DNA of 64,000 nucleotides from Ulva prolifera (Eukaryota; Chlorophyta; Ulvophyceae; Ulvales; Ulvaceae). Both the position numbers and the translations under genes were made by a program. This document shows positions 23,701 to 40,027 of this stretch, in pieces. Under the pieces are notes generated by a model. That model was not told where the DNA came from, made no database searches, and worked only from the letters and a program-made list of their open reading frames with translations. Location: assembly GCA_023078555.1 (NCBI GenBank), contig CM041197.1, forward strand, positions 5,105,810-5,169,809, read 5' to 3'. Numbering within the stretch: position 1 is the stretch's first letter; each line of letters begins with the position of its first letter.

Positions 23701-25339
23701 TCCACCCGCAGGCGTCGCCATAGGGAGCATACCCATAGTGAAAGGGATTACAATTTCGTCTTCCGACGGAGCACTCAATTTGTGGCCAATAGCAGCGTCG
23801 ACATACTGACCAGCGGGGCTCCTGAAATAAGATGCCGGGTCTTTGTAAGCCTGTTCACGCTGTTCCCGATAGGTGTCAAGGTCCTCCAGGATGGGATCCA
23901 AGAGGTCCAGGACGGTTGATCGCACATCAAAACAGTAGATATTCCGCTTCGGCAAAACCACTCCAGTGTCGGACACATCGAAGCGGCGGTTGCCACAACC
24001 TTCAGCTGCACACACTGCATCTGCATTTCCAGGGTAAAGAGCAGAGTGCATATCTGGGAACACGGTCCAGCACTTGTCGCATATGTGCCTAGTACACGCC
24101 TTGCTGGATTCAACATCCAATACAGCCTTGACCATATGGTACGATGCAGGGTACAGGTTGTCCGCTGGCAAGATGAGGTGGTGCATCATTGCACAGAACT
24201 GGTCGATCACAGTGTCGGTGACCCTGTGATCATTCTTCATCGATGCCAACCAATAACAGGCCTGTACGACTGTGACAGTATGCCCCGGGGCAATGGGGTC
24301 ACCCCGGTGCTCACACAGCCAGGCCCCTGTACCCTTCTTTAAACGACGTCCTGGCTCGGCTTCCAGCGCCGGTTGCTGCACTCTCCTTTGGCTTGGAGCA
24401 AGGTGTACACTGACCGGCACTGGTTCGTACACGCCTTGTTGGGCAGCTGCCTCATGTAGTTCTTGACCAGGCACAGGCCCGCCTGCGATGGCGCGAGCTA
24501 GTGCAGCATGAGGTGCATCCACTGCAGCCCCAATCGCTGCTCCCTCCTGATCAGGCTCATCCTCGTCGTCTGTATCCAGCCCCTCCAGGCCACCCCTAGC
24601 TCTCCAGTCGTGATGACCGATCAGCTCCTGCATTAACAGGCACGTGTCCAATAGTGGAAATTTTAATAGCTATTGTACACGTGCCTGCAGTACTATAGCA
24701 TTCGTATACGTATACAAAATGCAGGATGCCGTATTCATCTATACCACCGTTAACGGGCAAGCATACGTTCCACTCATGGTCATGCAACAGCTGTCACACC
24801 TCGTACTCAGCTTCAACAGCGCTTTCTCTTCCCGCCGCTATCAAGTCGGCCTCGCTTGTGGTGTAGTACTCGGGAGTACTGGGCTGCAGAGTTGCGGCCC
24901 AGTCTTCTGTGCATTCTGGTATGAGGAGTGGCAGGCACCCAGCCTCCCGATCCACATGTACAGGCCACTCCAAAGGAGATTCCATGTATTCACTGCCGAA
25001 AACACCGCCACCATCGGCCTGATTGTCCTGTGGGACAGGCTTCAGGGAAGGGCAATCATGCCACGACGCATACGCCTTCCTGTCTGGACCGAAAGTAGCC
25101 TGACAGTGCTCACATCTGTACCTTTGAGTGCCATCATCACAAGGATCACTGAAAATGCCCTTCTCAGACAGGACAGCATCTATAGCATCATTTGTCCGCC
25201 TAACTCGTTTGGCTCCCGGTGCTGGATCTACGTGATCGGCGTCCATAGTGATGCAACCCACCGTGTGTGAATGTGTACTAGTACTGCAGCCAGGTTGCTG
25301 CGGCTGATTGCAATCGAAACGGACAATGGCGCACAACAT
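20743..25339 (-). CDS. TNP2/CACTA-like transposase, copy B
   Basis: Complete-looking transposase gene, about seven exons: 25339 (or ATG 25246) to about 24804, about 24633-23734, 23651 to about 23450, about 23390-23142, about 23020-22583, about 22490-22290 and 22215-20743. Exon 1 has a basic patch (GAKRVRRT) and a C2HC-type zinc knuckle (RYRCEHCQATF with downstream His-Asp-Cys). Exon 2 has the Cys cluster HICDKCWTVFPDM and CGNRRFDV. The TNP2-type core follows: GGDGVQIYTNK, VVQGPTEPGSYHD, then LHHTAGNACFACAFSG. Further conserved blocks are CHFFRYGIAHLFLLG, EEWLAFTETFSMFLL and WTEFWVERMVQLVKRM. In the last exon an in-frame stretch between GRLAEQV and IFGGKYITTF is missing from copy A and is probably a 3n intron. 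A 344-bp array follows its 3' end, and a divergent gene starts 277 bp upstream. Confidence 0.85.
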
Positions 25340-25616
25340 ACAACTCAGCTGGATTTAGAGTGAGTTCCACATTAAGAGATGTTCTATGGCGGCGAACGAT
25401 CACACGCTTCGCGGACATGTGGTCGCATGCAGCGCCGTGTAGTCTCGAGGGTACCCGGTCACTTGTCGCCATGTCCGCGGTGTCTGATTACAAACGCCAT
25501 CAACCTCGGGGTATCTGAGGCGCCCGAACACCAGCTTGAATCATACTGCACACCAGCCGCCAAGGTCCAGCCAATTGCAGTGGTCCTGTGCCACATTACC
25601 TGTAGACGTAGCAGTC
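25340..25616. promoter_or_regulatory. Divergent 5' region between transposase B and its partner gene
   Basis: A 277-bp interval between the two outward-facing starts (25339 - and 25617 +). It must hold both promoters and 5' leaders if both genes are transcribed. No TATA box or named element is clear. The head-to-head arrangement suggests co-regulation. Confidence 0.4.
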
Positions 25617-28361
25617 ATGGTGACCGTAACTCTGAAATCCTTTGATGGTGATCGTAAACACGTCCAGGACTTTAGCATCAGTCACACCAAAGAACCTCAA
25701 CAGGGCTCTTTCATGTTGACGTTACTTGTCAACTGTGGTGTACACGTACCCCATGAAAGTGATGGACTGGAATGGAAACGACACAAATTCCGAGTGGCTC
25801 CCGCGGGTCCGAAGGCTCCCAGCGGGACTAGTGCCATTTACACAGGCGACGCATTTTGCGCATTGCTGCGTGACACGTTAAATCTGCCCGAGGGAGCCGA
25901 TCCAGTCGCGCCGGAGCTGCCCGGCAACATCTGGACGGTATCCAGCCTGACGATGCCCAGTCCGCCGACGACCAGCCGTGTCAATGAGCTGGTTAGCCGG
26001 TCATGTGTCAGCGACGGCACTACCGCAAGGACCGTGGATACCAAAGGTGAGAAACTGCGTGGTGGTATTCACATGTGCGCTAAGCTTCGGGAAACGTTGA
26101 ATGCCCTACCCGAGGCACATCGAAAGTGCCCCAAGGTAAAAAAGGTGCTTGATCCCAAACTCACGCCTGATGGATGCTGGCTTCAAACTACACCAATCAC
26201 AGCACTGAAGGGGTTCGCGCCGAAGGTGTGGCTAACACTACACTACCATGTGAAGTGTCGGAGTGGCCAGTCCGGCCCGTGTGATTGATCACCCGACGGT
26301 GCATTCGGACATTGCAGGCAATCGCAGACGGCGCAACAGACGAAGAGAAGGACGCAGGGCGGAAGATCTTGAACTTGACCGTCGCGTGGGCCGCAATGAT
26401 GAAGTCCTACACAACATCGCAGACAGGCGACAAAAAACTCGCGGAGTACGGCCTCGCCAGTGTCTGCCGTTCAGCAGCTATACAGCTGCAGAGTGTATGT
26501 GCCTAGGTGTTTACATCGTCCGATGACCCGTTCCTTGCAGGACGGTCGTATTCGATCGCATGGGCAACAACAACGTCAGCATCCGGAAGTTCACCAAAGT
26601 TTTGCTGGCTGATCCAAAGGCAGCATCTGAGGCTAAGGGACAAGGCAAAGACTTGACGGAACTGCACATGCAGTTTGACCGGAAGATGGTGAGTCCGCAA
26701 TTAAACTGCTGAATTCAGCTGTGCACGTGTCAACCGGCTGGTGATCCGTAGGAACGTGTGCTCATAGTCGCAACACAGAGAGCTTGTATCGGGCATGTTA
26801 CACAGCTGACTCTGATACTACTAGACGCCATGATCGGGCCGATCATGATACAGGTCAGAGCCTGTGGAGGGACTGCCGAAGCACCAGGCCGAGTGAGCAA
26901 GACTAGACTAGAGTGGGCACTCGACGATGGACACTACCCGCCATGGCGCCCTGATGAGCCCAAGAACATTTTCTTGCCCAAGTTTGAAGTCACCCCTCTG
27001 TCTCCAAGTCCGAGGCACGACTTAGAACGAAGTGGACAGACACCAGAGAAGCCGAAGTGGAACCATGCAGAAGGAGCTACAGACGGGGCAGTGCGAACTG
27101 CCACAAATCTGCAGTTACCCCCAGGCGTTGCAGGCAACATGTCAACGGTATGATCCATCCGCCACCATCGTGCAGTCACAGTGTTCACCACTGCAATTGA
27201 CGTCGTAACTGGCTCTCATGGAGCACTAGGAATTTGCATGATGTCTTGAGAACCTGCAGGCGTTGCACAACAACTCAAGAGCAGTGGTTGAAGAGAAGGA
27301 CATATCAAGAACAATCCGTTTCATGGGATTAACACCCGCAACAGCAAACGTGAGGCCAATGGAACCTGTCGAGGTGGGCAGCAAGAGACCACAGCCTGAC
27401 AGTGCAGGTCCAGAACTAGGCATTGATATCAGCAACGACTTTGAAGGAAGTTACTTGGCGAGTCATAACACGGCATGGAATCAAAGCAGACTGCCAGCAA
27501 TGCAGGTGCCCGCATCTCAGCTGCAGGCAAAGTGCCTTGTATCTATCGCCATCCCAATACACAGCTGAGCTCAGTTGACTTGTTACTGCAGGCCTGGGGC
27601 TCACCACACCCCCTCCCCGAGAAGTCTTATGTCTCCCCAGCCCAGTTCTGTGAGCAGCTAGCCCACCCAGCTACAGAGCAGCCAGAGCTGCACCAGAACG
27701 ACCGGGCAGCAGCAACCCATACGTTCGCACATGCGGGTGTAACAGAAGTAGCAATCGATAACGCAGTGAGAATGATGGGCATGGCTGAGGACGATCTACT
27801 CGGACTGCCTTTGAGCACCATGGAGCCAGAAAATCAAGATGCTACACTCAAGTCACCCGAGGTTCAGGTGAGCAAGACCGCATGTACCTTTGCCCCAATA
27901 CAACTGCAGTGTCACTACACCGGAACCACACACAGCCTATAGGCAGGCTAAATACTGTGCGAGACCGTATGCAGATCAGCTCAACTGGTCCAAACAGTGA
28001 GCGAACGTATGGGAAGTCGTACACTGAAAGTGAGATAGCTAGACTGAACCATGACATCGAAGCTACCAATCGGCTAATCCAAGAGCAAGAAGCTCTCATC
28101 CTTGAACTCAAGCAGCCAGGCGCTGGTAAACGCAACTACACCCAACCCAAGATCCGTATAGCTCAGGAAAAGATCACAGAGCTCCAGGTCTGTCCTGACC
28201 TGAGTGTGAACTACGTGTCGCCTTGGATGTGTGAACTGTATCTTGCCACATAATCTAAATACAGCTGTCAGGTGCAGTCACCGCTCTTACATCTGCAGGC
28301 GACCATGGTCCGTCTAATGGAGAAGAAGATATCTCTCTACGACGAGCTTCATAGGCCATAG
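25617..28361 (+). CDS. Eight-exon gene of unknown function, partner of transposase B
   Basis: Starts at ATG 25617 (MVTVTLKSFDGDRKHV). Exons: 25617-26225, 26318-26494, about 26541-26688, 26752-27147, 27260-27538, 27592-27867, 27936-28187 and 28299-28361. All joints have GT-AG ends and are phase 0 except the entry to exon 3, which is off by one base. The product is about 730 residues. The N-terminal third is beta-rich; exon 2 is helical (GATDEEKDAGRKILNL); the middle has Pro-rich stretches (HYPPWRPDEPKNIF); exon 7 looks like a coiled coil (ESEIARLNHDIEATNRLIQ). It ends KKISLYDELHRP. No family recognised. Its intact splicing pattern argues against decay. By position it could be the accessory (tnpA-like) protein of the copy B transposon, or a host gene next to it. 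Confidence 0.6.
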
Positions 28362-28989
28362 AGTAGGCACCTTGAAGGAGGGATCAGCCATCTGGTGGCT
28401 GTTGCTTAAGCTTAGTGCAACAGTGGATCATGCTGTGAACCACGATGCTTTGCTAAACATAAGAATAAGCTATGATATGATATTGATGATGTAAACAGGC
28501 CTGCCGACGCACCGTGGAACCGAATTATTATTAATTCATGATACTGCTAGTCGTGTACACCACGTGTACATCATCGCCCCGCAACAGTACACGATGCCTG
28601 CAACCGGCGAGTACACGTTCGGATGAAGAGTGCTTGGAATGTGTCAATGATGCCTGGTTTTTATGAAGGTGTACACGCCATGCGCGAGCTGTACTCGACA
28701 AGCACATCTTTCCGGTCCACGTGCATACGCCATAATGCACATCTCTTGTACTCGCGTGCACACTCCAACGTACATCGAGGACAGTTCGGCCACTCGTCAT
28801 GCCAGAGTGTACATCTGCAACATTGGAAGCGCGTCGACCGTTCCTAGCACATGGCACATTCCGGTCACACGAGGACGTAAAGTGTGCAGCTCACACACAT
28901 TGGAGCGGCATTCTCCGAACATTTCATCCACATCACGACACAGCTTTCACAGTGTTTAGCCGCTAATGTGTTGCCGAAATGCACATTAT
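28362..28989. other. No gene; sequence dense in GTGTAC-type words
   Basis: Past the stop of the eight-exon gene there is a short AT-rich stretch (28480-28540). Then 28540-28860 is unusually rich in GTGTACA, CGTGTACAT and similar words, much like 14.43-14.88 kb. No coding signal is seen. Confidence 0.4.
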
Positions 28990-33815
<4,826 letters not shown>

Positions 33816-33816
33816 T

Positions 33817-34463
33817 CAGGCCGGATGGCCGGTGAGCGGCGAGAGATCATCACATGGGACCGCAAGTCCCGTCAGTACCGCCTTGCCCGCGTGACGCGCC
33901 ATCAGCGGGGCAGCGGCGTGAACCTGGCGTGCAACGGCGCGGCAGAGCGTCGTGGAGATGTCGCGCATCGCATTCTCCAGGAAGCGCCGCCGAGAGACCG
34001 CGCCTGCCCCTGCAGCCACATCGGCGAGCCTGTTCAGGAATGCGAACGCCGCCGGGCCCACGCGCCCGTATGTTTCATGCGACAGCGGGACCAAGCTGAG
34101 CCCTCCGACTCCCGAGCGGCCGTACTTGTCGCGTTTCCGCCGGTCGGCGGCGTCCGCCGAGGCGCCGTCGCGGAGCGCAGCCGCGCGGACGTTGGAACCT
34201 GCAAGCGGGTGAGTGACACACACGTCGCCGATCACCGGCGAGCCCGGAAAGAACGCGAGTATGTCGCCCCGCTGGGCGCCCACGCGTGACCTGGGGAGGA
34301 TGGCTGGCGGGGCGTCATGCGCGGGGCTCGCGTGCGGCTGTCCGACGCAAGGCGTGCGGGCGGCCGCCGGCGCACAGGGGAGGTCCCCTGCGGCCGCTGC
34401 GGGGCCTGCTGGGGCCGGCGATGCCGGGGTTGGGCCGGACATCTCGACGTCATCCGTCAACAC
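33817..34463 (-). pseudogene. C-terminal fragment of a second non-LTR retroelement, inverted
   Basis: The minus-strand frame contains QRGDILAFFPGSPVIGDVCV and RKRDKYGRSGVGGLSLVPLS, followed by FAFLNRLADVAAGAGAVSRR and DISTTLCRAVARQVHAAA. The first two blocks correspond to RRGDIVVVMPRLEMAAEVVV and RKRDRFRRD at the end of the element at 28990-31395, so this is the same family in opposite orientation. It preserves the extreme C-terminus that the other copy lost at the GT repeat. Its own upstream part is missing, replaced by the (GT)n tract at 34480. Confidence 0.75.
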
Positions 34464-34476
34464 GACAGCAGCTGCG

Positions 34477-34827
<351 letters not shown>

Positions 34828-35060
34828 TCGGATGAGATTCGGTTTTGGGGGTTGTTTTCTCTGGGAGCTATGTTCTCTCAAATGAAATTTTATGCACTGC
34901 TTCTCCCGTTCACTGGTTTGTAAAACCGGGAGCTGCACGACGTCTTCCATACAAAAACAATATCATCCGAATCAACACCAACACACACATGCATGATCGC
35001 ACCACAACCGCGCCCACGCCTCAGTCCGGCAGGACCGCGTCCTTTCACGAAGCTGTTCAG
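34828..35060. repeat. Member of a dispersed repeat family
   Basis: Two modules recur. Module 1 has consensus TTTGTCTTCTCCCGTTCACT and is found near 34895, 35338 and 36455 (+), and inverted near 13845-13880. Module 2 runs from ATCCGAA to CTCAGTCCGGCAGGA and is found at 34966-35045 and 13890-13975, both on the + strand. The relative orientation of the modules differs between copies. These are probably ends of an undescribed mobile element. Confidence 0.6.
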
Positions 35061-37388
35061 CAGCTTCCGACGCCCGGGAACCAAGCGTACGTTCGCGGAG
35101 CCACAAATTGGTGGACGCAATCAGATCGGGACCACGAAAACGTGCGGCCAATCTTCCGCACCAGCCAAGTGCCGTCGTGGTTCCAATGTTGTCACCGGCT
35201 GCAACTACCGTGTTCGATCCAATGGCAATTATGATGAAGTTGTGGCTCTGCCTGGCTGCTCATGCGGCGGCGCCCATACCCACGAGCCATGTCTCTGTGT
35301 GGACGCAGCTGCGCGCAGTCTGACAGCTTCTGTTTGGCGTTTGTCTTCTTCCGTTCACTCTTTTGTAACACAGCCGTCCGCCGCAGCTGCGGCGGGACCG
35401 CCATCAATATTGGTGCAACGGCCGTCACGCGTCCTCATGGCATGCAAGCATCCACGTGAACGACCCCGCCGGATGCAAGGCGCGTCTTGCACGCGTGCAT
35501 GAATTTGCGACGCCCAAACCCGGCGCAGACATCGCCAGCCGCAGGATGGCTGCTCGTTGATGCACATATATGGCCCAGTCGCGTGCACCGTCTAGCCTTT
35601 GAAGATTCCCCGCTTGGTGAACAGATGGATCTGCAAGGGTTGCATGCAGCGCAGACGATCGATCGAGTCGGGGCACGACTGAGCACGCGCTGAGCACCAC
35701 CATTGACAAGCGAAGCTCTGCAGGTACTCTGCTCTGCTCCTCAGCTCTGCTCCTCATATGTATTGTACATGCATACATATTTGTGTTTCCGGTTCGTTTG
35801 GATGCCATGGGAACGCAGTGCTGCTCGCATACGAGATTCGCCACAGCATTAGTGCACTGCATCAATATTGCATACACTGGCATCACACGGTTCAAAACAT
35901 GTAAAATCGAGTGTAACTGCAGCAGTCACTTTCACGTGATTAACTACCACTCGAATCTGGAAACTCTCTGTACAGTACTCACACTGGACGACCATTTGCA
36001 GCCTCATCAACTTGAATCATTCATCACAATGAGGTGATGTCTTCAATGTTATCTGTACTATAACAGGATAATGTGGTTTCGTGAGTCAAGACTCTTGACT
36101 CATATGTCACAGTAGCAGAGCATGCCGCGCAGGCACCTTTTGTGTTTCTGTCTTGGGTTGAGATAGACCCCATTCAATTTGTTACTCCCCATGACAGTGT
36201 CTACAAGCTTCCACATGCACGCTGTGAATGTTCACATTCGAACATGACTTGGGCAACGTTCTGCATGACAAATGTACAAAATTATCAGCAAAACCTCCAA
36301 TGCCTCTGGAAACAAGCAGCAGGCTCTAATGATGGCTGGTGTTGCTGTAGCTGCTAGCACTGCTGTACATATGTACTACTTAGTCAGTCTAATGCATTCT
36401 CGAGAGCTCATGGAGCTGTTGGTGTTGATTCGGATGAGATACTTTTGTAGTATTTGTCTTCTCCCGTTCACTCCTAAGTAAATTTTGTAATCATTCTCAT
36501 GGAGCTGCTGATTTCAGCAATCGATTGTGCACATGCTGCTCACGCAGCCTTGAAGCTGAGACGGCATATGCCGGCGCCGCTGCAATGACCCGGCAGCACA
36601 GCCTCGCTCCAGTCAAATATGAAACAGTGTAGCCGCTCTGCAACGTATGACTTGGGTGCGAATGCATTCACGGCAACGGCGCACCCGCTGGGGCGCCAGC
36701 GGCTCGTTGGCTGCACGTACGCGTCGTTGACTCGAAGGAGTCACCGTCATGCTCTGTGCGTAAAGTACCAGGCGTGGCACAGTGACCCAGCTCGTGAGTG
36801 ATCGACGGGCATCTGTAGGCACATGTACATCGCGACGTGCCTACAGATTGCCTGCGTCGCTTGCGCTGGTATGTGCTGCTGACTGTCACACGTACGGTAC
36901 GTGTGGCATAGGTGCATTGGGCTGGGATGCATGGTGGTTGTGAGACTCGTTCATGCATACTTCCTTCCGCACATGTGTAAGTTACACAAGCAGCCTGCCA
37001 TCTGCAGCAAGATGACAATTATCAAAAGTTCTACTTGACACCCTCGGACTTGTACATGTGGTTGCAGGAACGACGAAGCCACCGGTGGCACCTATACTCT
37101 GGGAATCCTGGGAGTTCCAAATAATCGGATCTGGCCAGGCCTCCGGAGGCTGGCGGTGTTATAGTATAAAGCACAAAGGCATATCCATCACCGATCCCCA
37201 GGCAGTCCTGAAGCGCACTGTCCCCACGCTTGCCAAAGCAGTGCTTGCTCAGCCAGCCGCAGAAAACGACGAATACCCTCACCCGTACAGCGGGTCTCTG
37301 CCGGCCGGGCCATTAGGACGTGATGCCCGCGACTATGGACACCTCCATGTCCGCAAGGGCATGCATGTGGCGCCGGGAGCGGTCAGGC
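35061..37388. other. Gene-poor stretch
   Basis: It contains further copies of the dispersed-repeat module near 35338 and 36455 and otherwise only short frames without conserved features. A coding-looking patch near 37060-37320 is not assigned. Confidence 0.4.
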
Positions 37389-38349
37389 ATGCGTCCGGCT
37401 GCGGTGCTGGCAGCGGTGCTGCTCTTGCTGAGCCTCCGCATGGCTTGCGGGCAGGATGCTGGTACGCCCTCGTCGCCATGCTCTTGTATACACTACGTAG
37501 CATCCCGTTGCCTAGCGCCTGAAACATCCCGTAGGCTCTGGCAGCAGGCAGGCGCTATCACCCGGCGGCTGTCCCGTTCATCTGCCGTTGTCATGTTCAT
37601 GACTCGTGGCAGGCAAAAGTACGAGCAGTAATGTCCGTGCTGTGTGTTTTATCACTATTCAGTCTCCGAAACGCCACAAGAAAAGTAGCCCCACTGAAAA
37701 TGATAGCGCGATCTCTGTGTACACATCTGTCCTGAACAGTGCTCAAGTGTACCTGCAAGAGCTTCAGTGGATACGCTTGAGGTGAGACCCCAGGATGATG
37801 TAGTCTTGTGTATGTGCTGCCGCCAGCGGTGCTCGCACTCTCTAGAGTCAGCTGTGACAGGCGCATGCGTATCACTGATATCGATACATCTCATCGCAAT
37901 TGATTCAACGTGCTGCTGTGCAGATCCGACTCCGTGCGGCGGGATGGGGGAGCGTTGCTGCACCCTAGACGATAGGTCGTTTCCTTGTGACAGACTCCCA
38001 CCCGGGCGGAACAGCCTGAGCTGCCTAGCAGATGGAACATGCGGGTTCTGCGGATACAACGACGAACCGTGCTGCCCGCTGCAACGCGGGCGGCGCGGCA
38101 GGTTTGACGATTTGTGCAACGGGAACGGCTCCGAGTGCACCGAGGACTACATCTGCACTGGCACCGTCCCCCGGGACGACGGCTGTGGGTTTTCCAGGGA
38201 GCCTTGCTGTCCTGGGGAGCAGTGTGTGCTGGGGGAGGTCTGCACCGATGGCACCTGCACGATTTGCGGCACCAATAACCGGCCATGCTGCCCGGGCGAC
38301 TGGTGCGGGAATGGTGCGGTTTGTGAGGACGGCGTGTGTGGCCAACGCC
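37389..38349 (+). CDS. Secreted Cys-rich repeat protein (3' end lost in gap)
   Basis: Exon 1 is 37389-37461: an N-terminal signal peptide (MRPAAVLAAVLLLLSLRMAC, then GQDAG). Exon 2 starts at 37924 after a TGTGCAG acceptor; the 1-nt/2-nt phase matches, giving DPTPCGGMGERCC. Exon 2 runs into the N gap. It contains at least three related Cys modules with the pattern CG-x(4)-PCC followed by spaced Cys (CGYNDEPCC, CGFSREPCC, CGTNNRPCC). Such proteins are secreted or cell-surface and disulphide-bonded; the specific role is unknown. An upstream in-frame ATG at 37323 would give a longer N-terminus and is less likely because the hydrophobic core should lie near the start. Confidence 0.65.
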
Positions 38350-38449
38350 NNNNNNNNNNNNNNNNNNNNNNNNNNNNNNNNNNNNNNNNNNNNNNNNNNN
38401 NNNNNNNNNNNNNNNNNNNNNNNNNNNNNNNNNNNNNNNNNNNNNNNNN
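38350..38449. other. Assembly gap of 100 N
   Basis: Exactly 100 unknown bases, the usual placeholder for a gap of unknown size. It cuts the Cys-rich gene on its left and the minus-strand exon on its right, so the true missing sequence probably contains the 3' ends of two convergent genes. Confidence 0.99.
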
Positions 38450-38688
38450 CGCTTCTTCCTAACTTTGGGCTGCGCATCTCCGTTGGTCGGTGCTGCCTCC
38501 GCGGGAGCCGCATCGGTGTTCTCAGCAGCGTTGGCTAGCTTGGCTTGCAGCTGTGCGAGAGCATTTTGTGCTTTCAACTTCGCGTCTGCCTCAGCAGTGG
38601 CATCCGTGACCGGCGCCTCAGCTGCAGGAGCAGGCTCGCCGCTGCCTTCGTCCACCGCTGCGGTCATTGTATCGTCTGCCAATGTCAT
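38450..38688 (-). CDS. N-terminal exon of an Ala/Glu-rich protein (truncated by gap)
   Basis: Frame from ATG 38688 (MTLADDTMTAAVDEGSG) through an acidic Ala-rich segment with a helical stretch (DAKLKAQNALAQLQAKLA) to QPKVRKK at the gap edge. The composition is that of a disordered or coiled-coil N-terminus; no family can be named. It would be convergent with the Cys-rich gene across the gap. Confidence 0.45.
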
Positions 38689-40027
38689 CCAGAAATATAA
38701 TCTAGTGAGATATCAACGCTACCATCATCGTGATCAGGACGTGAGAGCTCTGCGAAGCTTATATGTAGGGCTTCGAATAGTTTGCAATCATGAAAGACCG
38801 CGATATCCAATCCGCAGTGTCAATTGTACATGCTGAAAAGGCTCGAGTGGGCGGGGTCTGTCTGTCGCAGCCATGTACATGTACATGGAACGCTTGTTAA
38901 GGATTGCCAGCTGTCTCGCATGATGCATTGAGTCCTGTTCAGAGCTCCTTTCTGCGAAAGGCTACCAGGCATCCCTTGACGGATCACAGTCATTTCATGA
39001 GTTGATTATTGTGATCAAATGCCAAGATAGCATGTGCACCCCCGCTGGACCTGTAACACAGGGCGGATGTGTATCACGGGCACATGCAGATAGCCCGAGC
39101 CATGGCATGCCATGTAGGTGAAATTGCAGCAGACATAAGAACCTTCAAGAGCATGTTCTGTCACCGATCTAAACACGTCATATCATGTGCCATTGAGCAA
39201 GCAATGCGTTCAGTTGTGTAACACAGATGCGAAGTTGTCAGCAGGCAGGCCAATGTGTTGGATAAAGTACCAGGCCTTTCGTCCTTGGCTTAGTCCTCCA
39301 ACAGCACAGGCTCAGGGATGAAATGAACTTTGACTTACAGCAACACCAGAGTTGCTGCGACAATGCTGCACTTTGCTGCACACAGTCGGCAATCAGCGAG
39401 TATTTTGGGACACCACGTAGAACAGGTGTGCTTCTGAAATGGTGGCGTTGAGGTGGCCCAATGAGAAACGCAATTGAGCCGAGCGTTCACGTGTTCATGG
39501 GCCTGTCGGCTTGTTGCTGTCGCTTGCTCCTGATGCCAGCATGTTAAGCTGCCTCCCGGTGTAGCTTCTCGCCAGCGGACAGCGGAAAAATGACCCGCGG
39601 TCGCGCGGATTGCCATCGGACATGGTCATGCATGGGTCATGCATGTAGCCTCGGCGCCGCCGATGCAGTCAGGATACAGACGCACCTGCCATGCATATGA
39701 TCCCACATGCATTCGCCGCCCAACTGCAAGGCTACAGCTGCGTAAACCCACCGGGGCCCCGCGGGGGGGGTTTCGAGACCGTGAATTTGGAATGCATGTC
39801 CACGCCGTTTGGATCGAGGGCCACGCTTATGGCGCGCAACTCGTCATCAGCACATCGTCGAGGGTGTGGATTCCAGGTGAATGTATCCCGTCGACACCCT
39901 TGCAGTACTTATACCGATATACCCGAGACGTCCTTCGGCTTGTCATCTTGAATCACTGCAAGTACTGTGTTGGGCACCGCTAGCAGAGAGAGCCTTGGAT
40001 TTCCCCGCACATTGTGCATCATAGGAC
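38689..40027. other. No gene recognised
   Basis: About 1.3 kb with short frames only. The CATGTACATGTACATG palindrome lies near 38871. Nothing else stands out. Confidence 0.4.
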
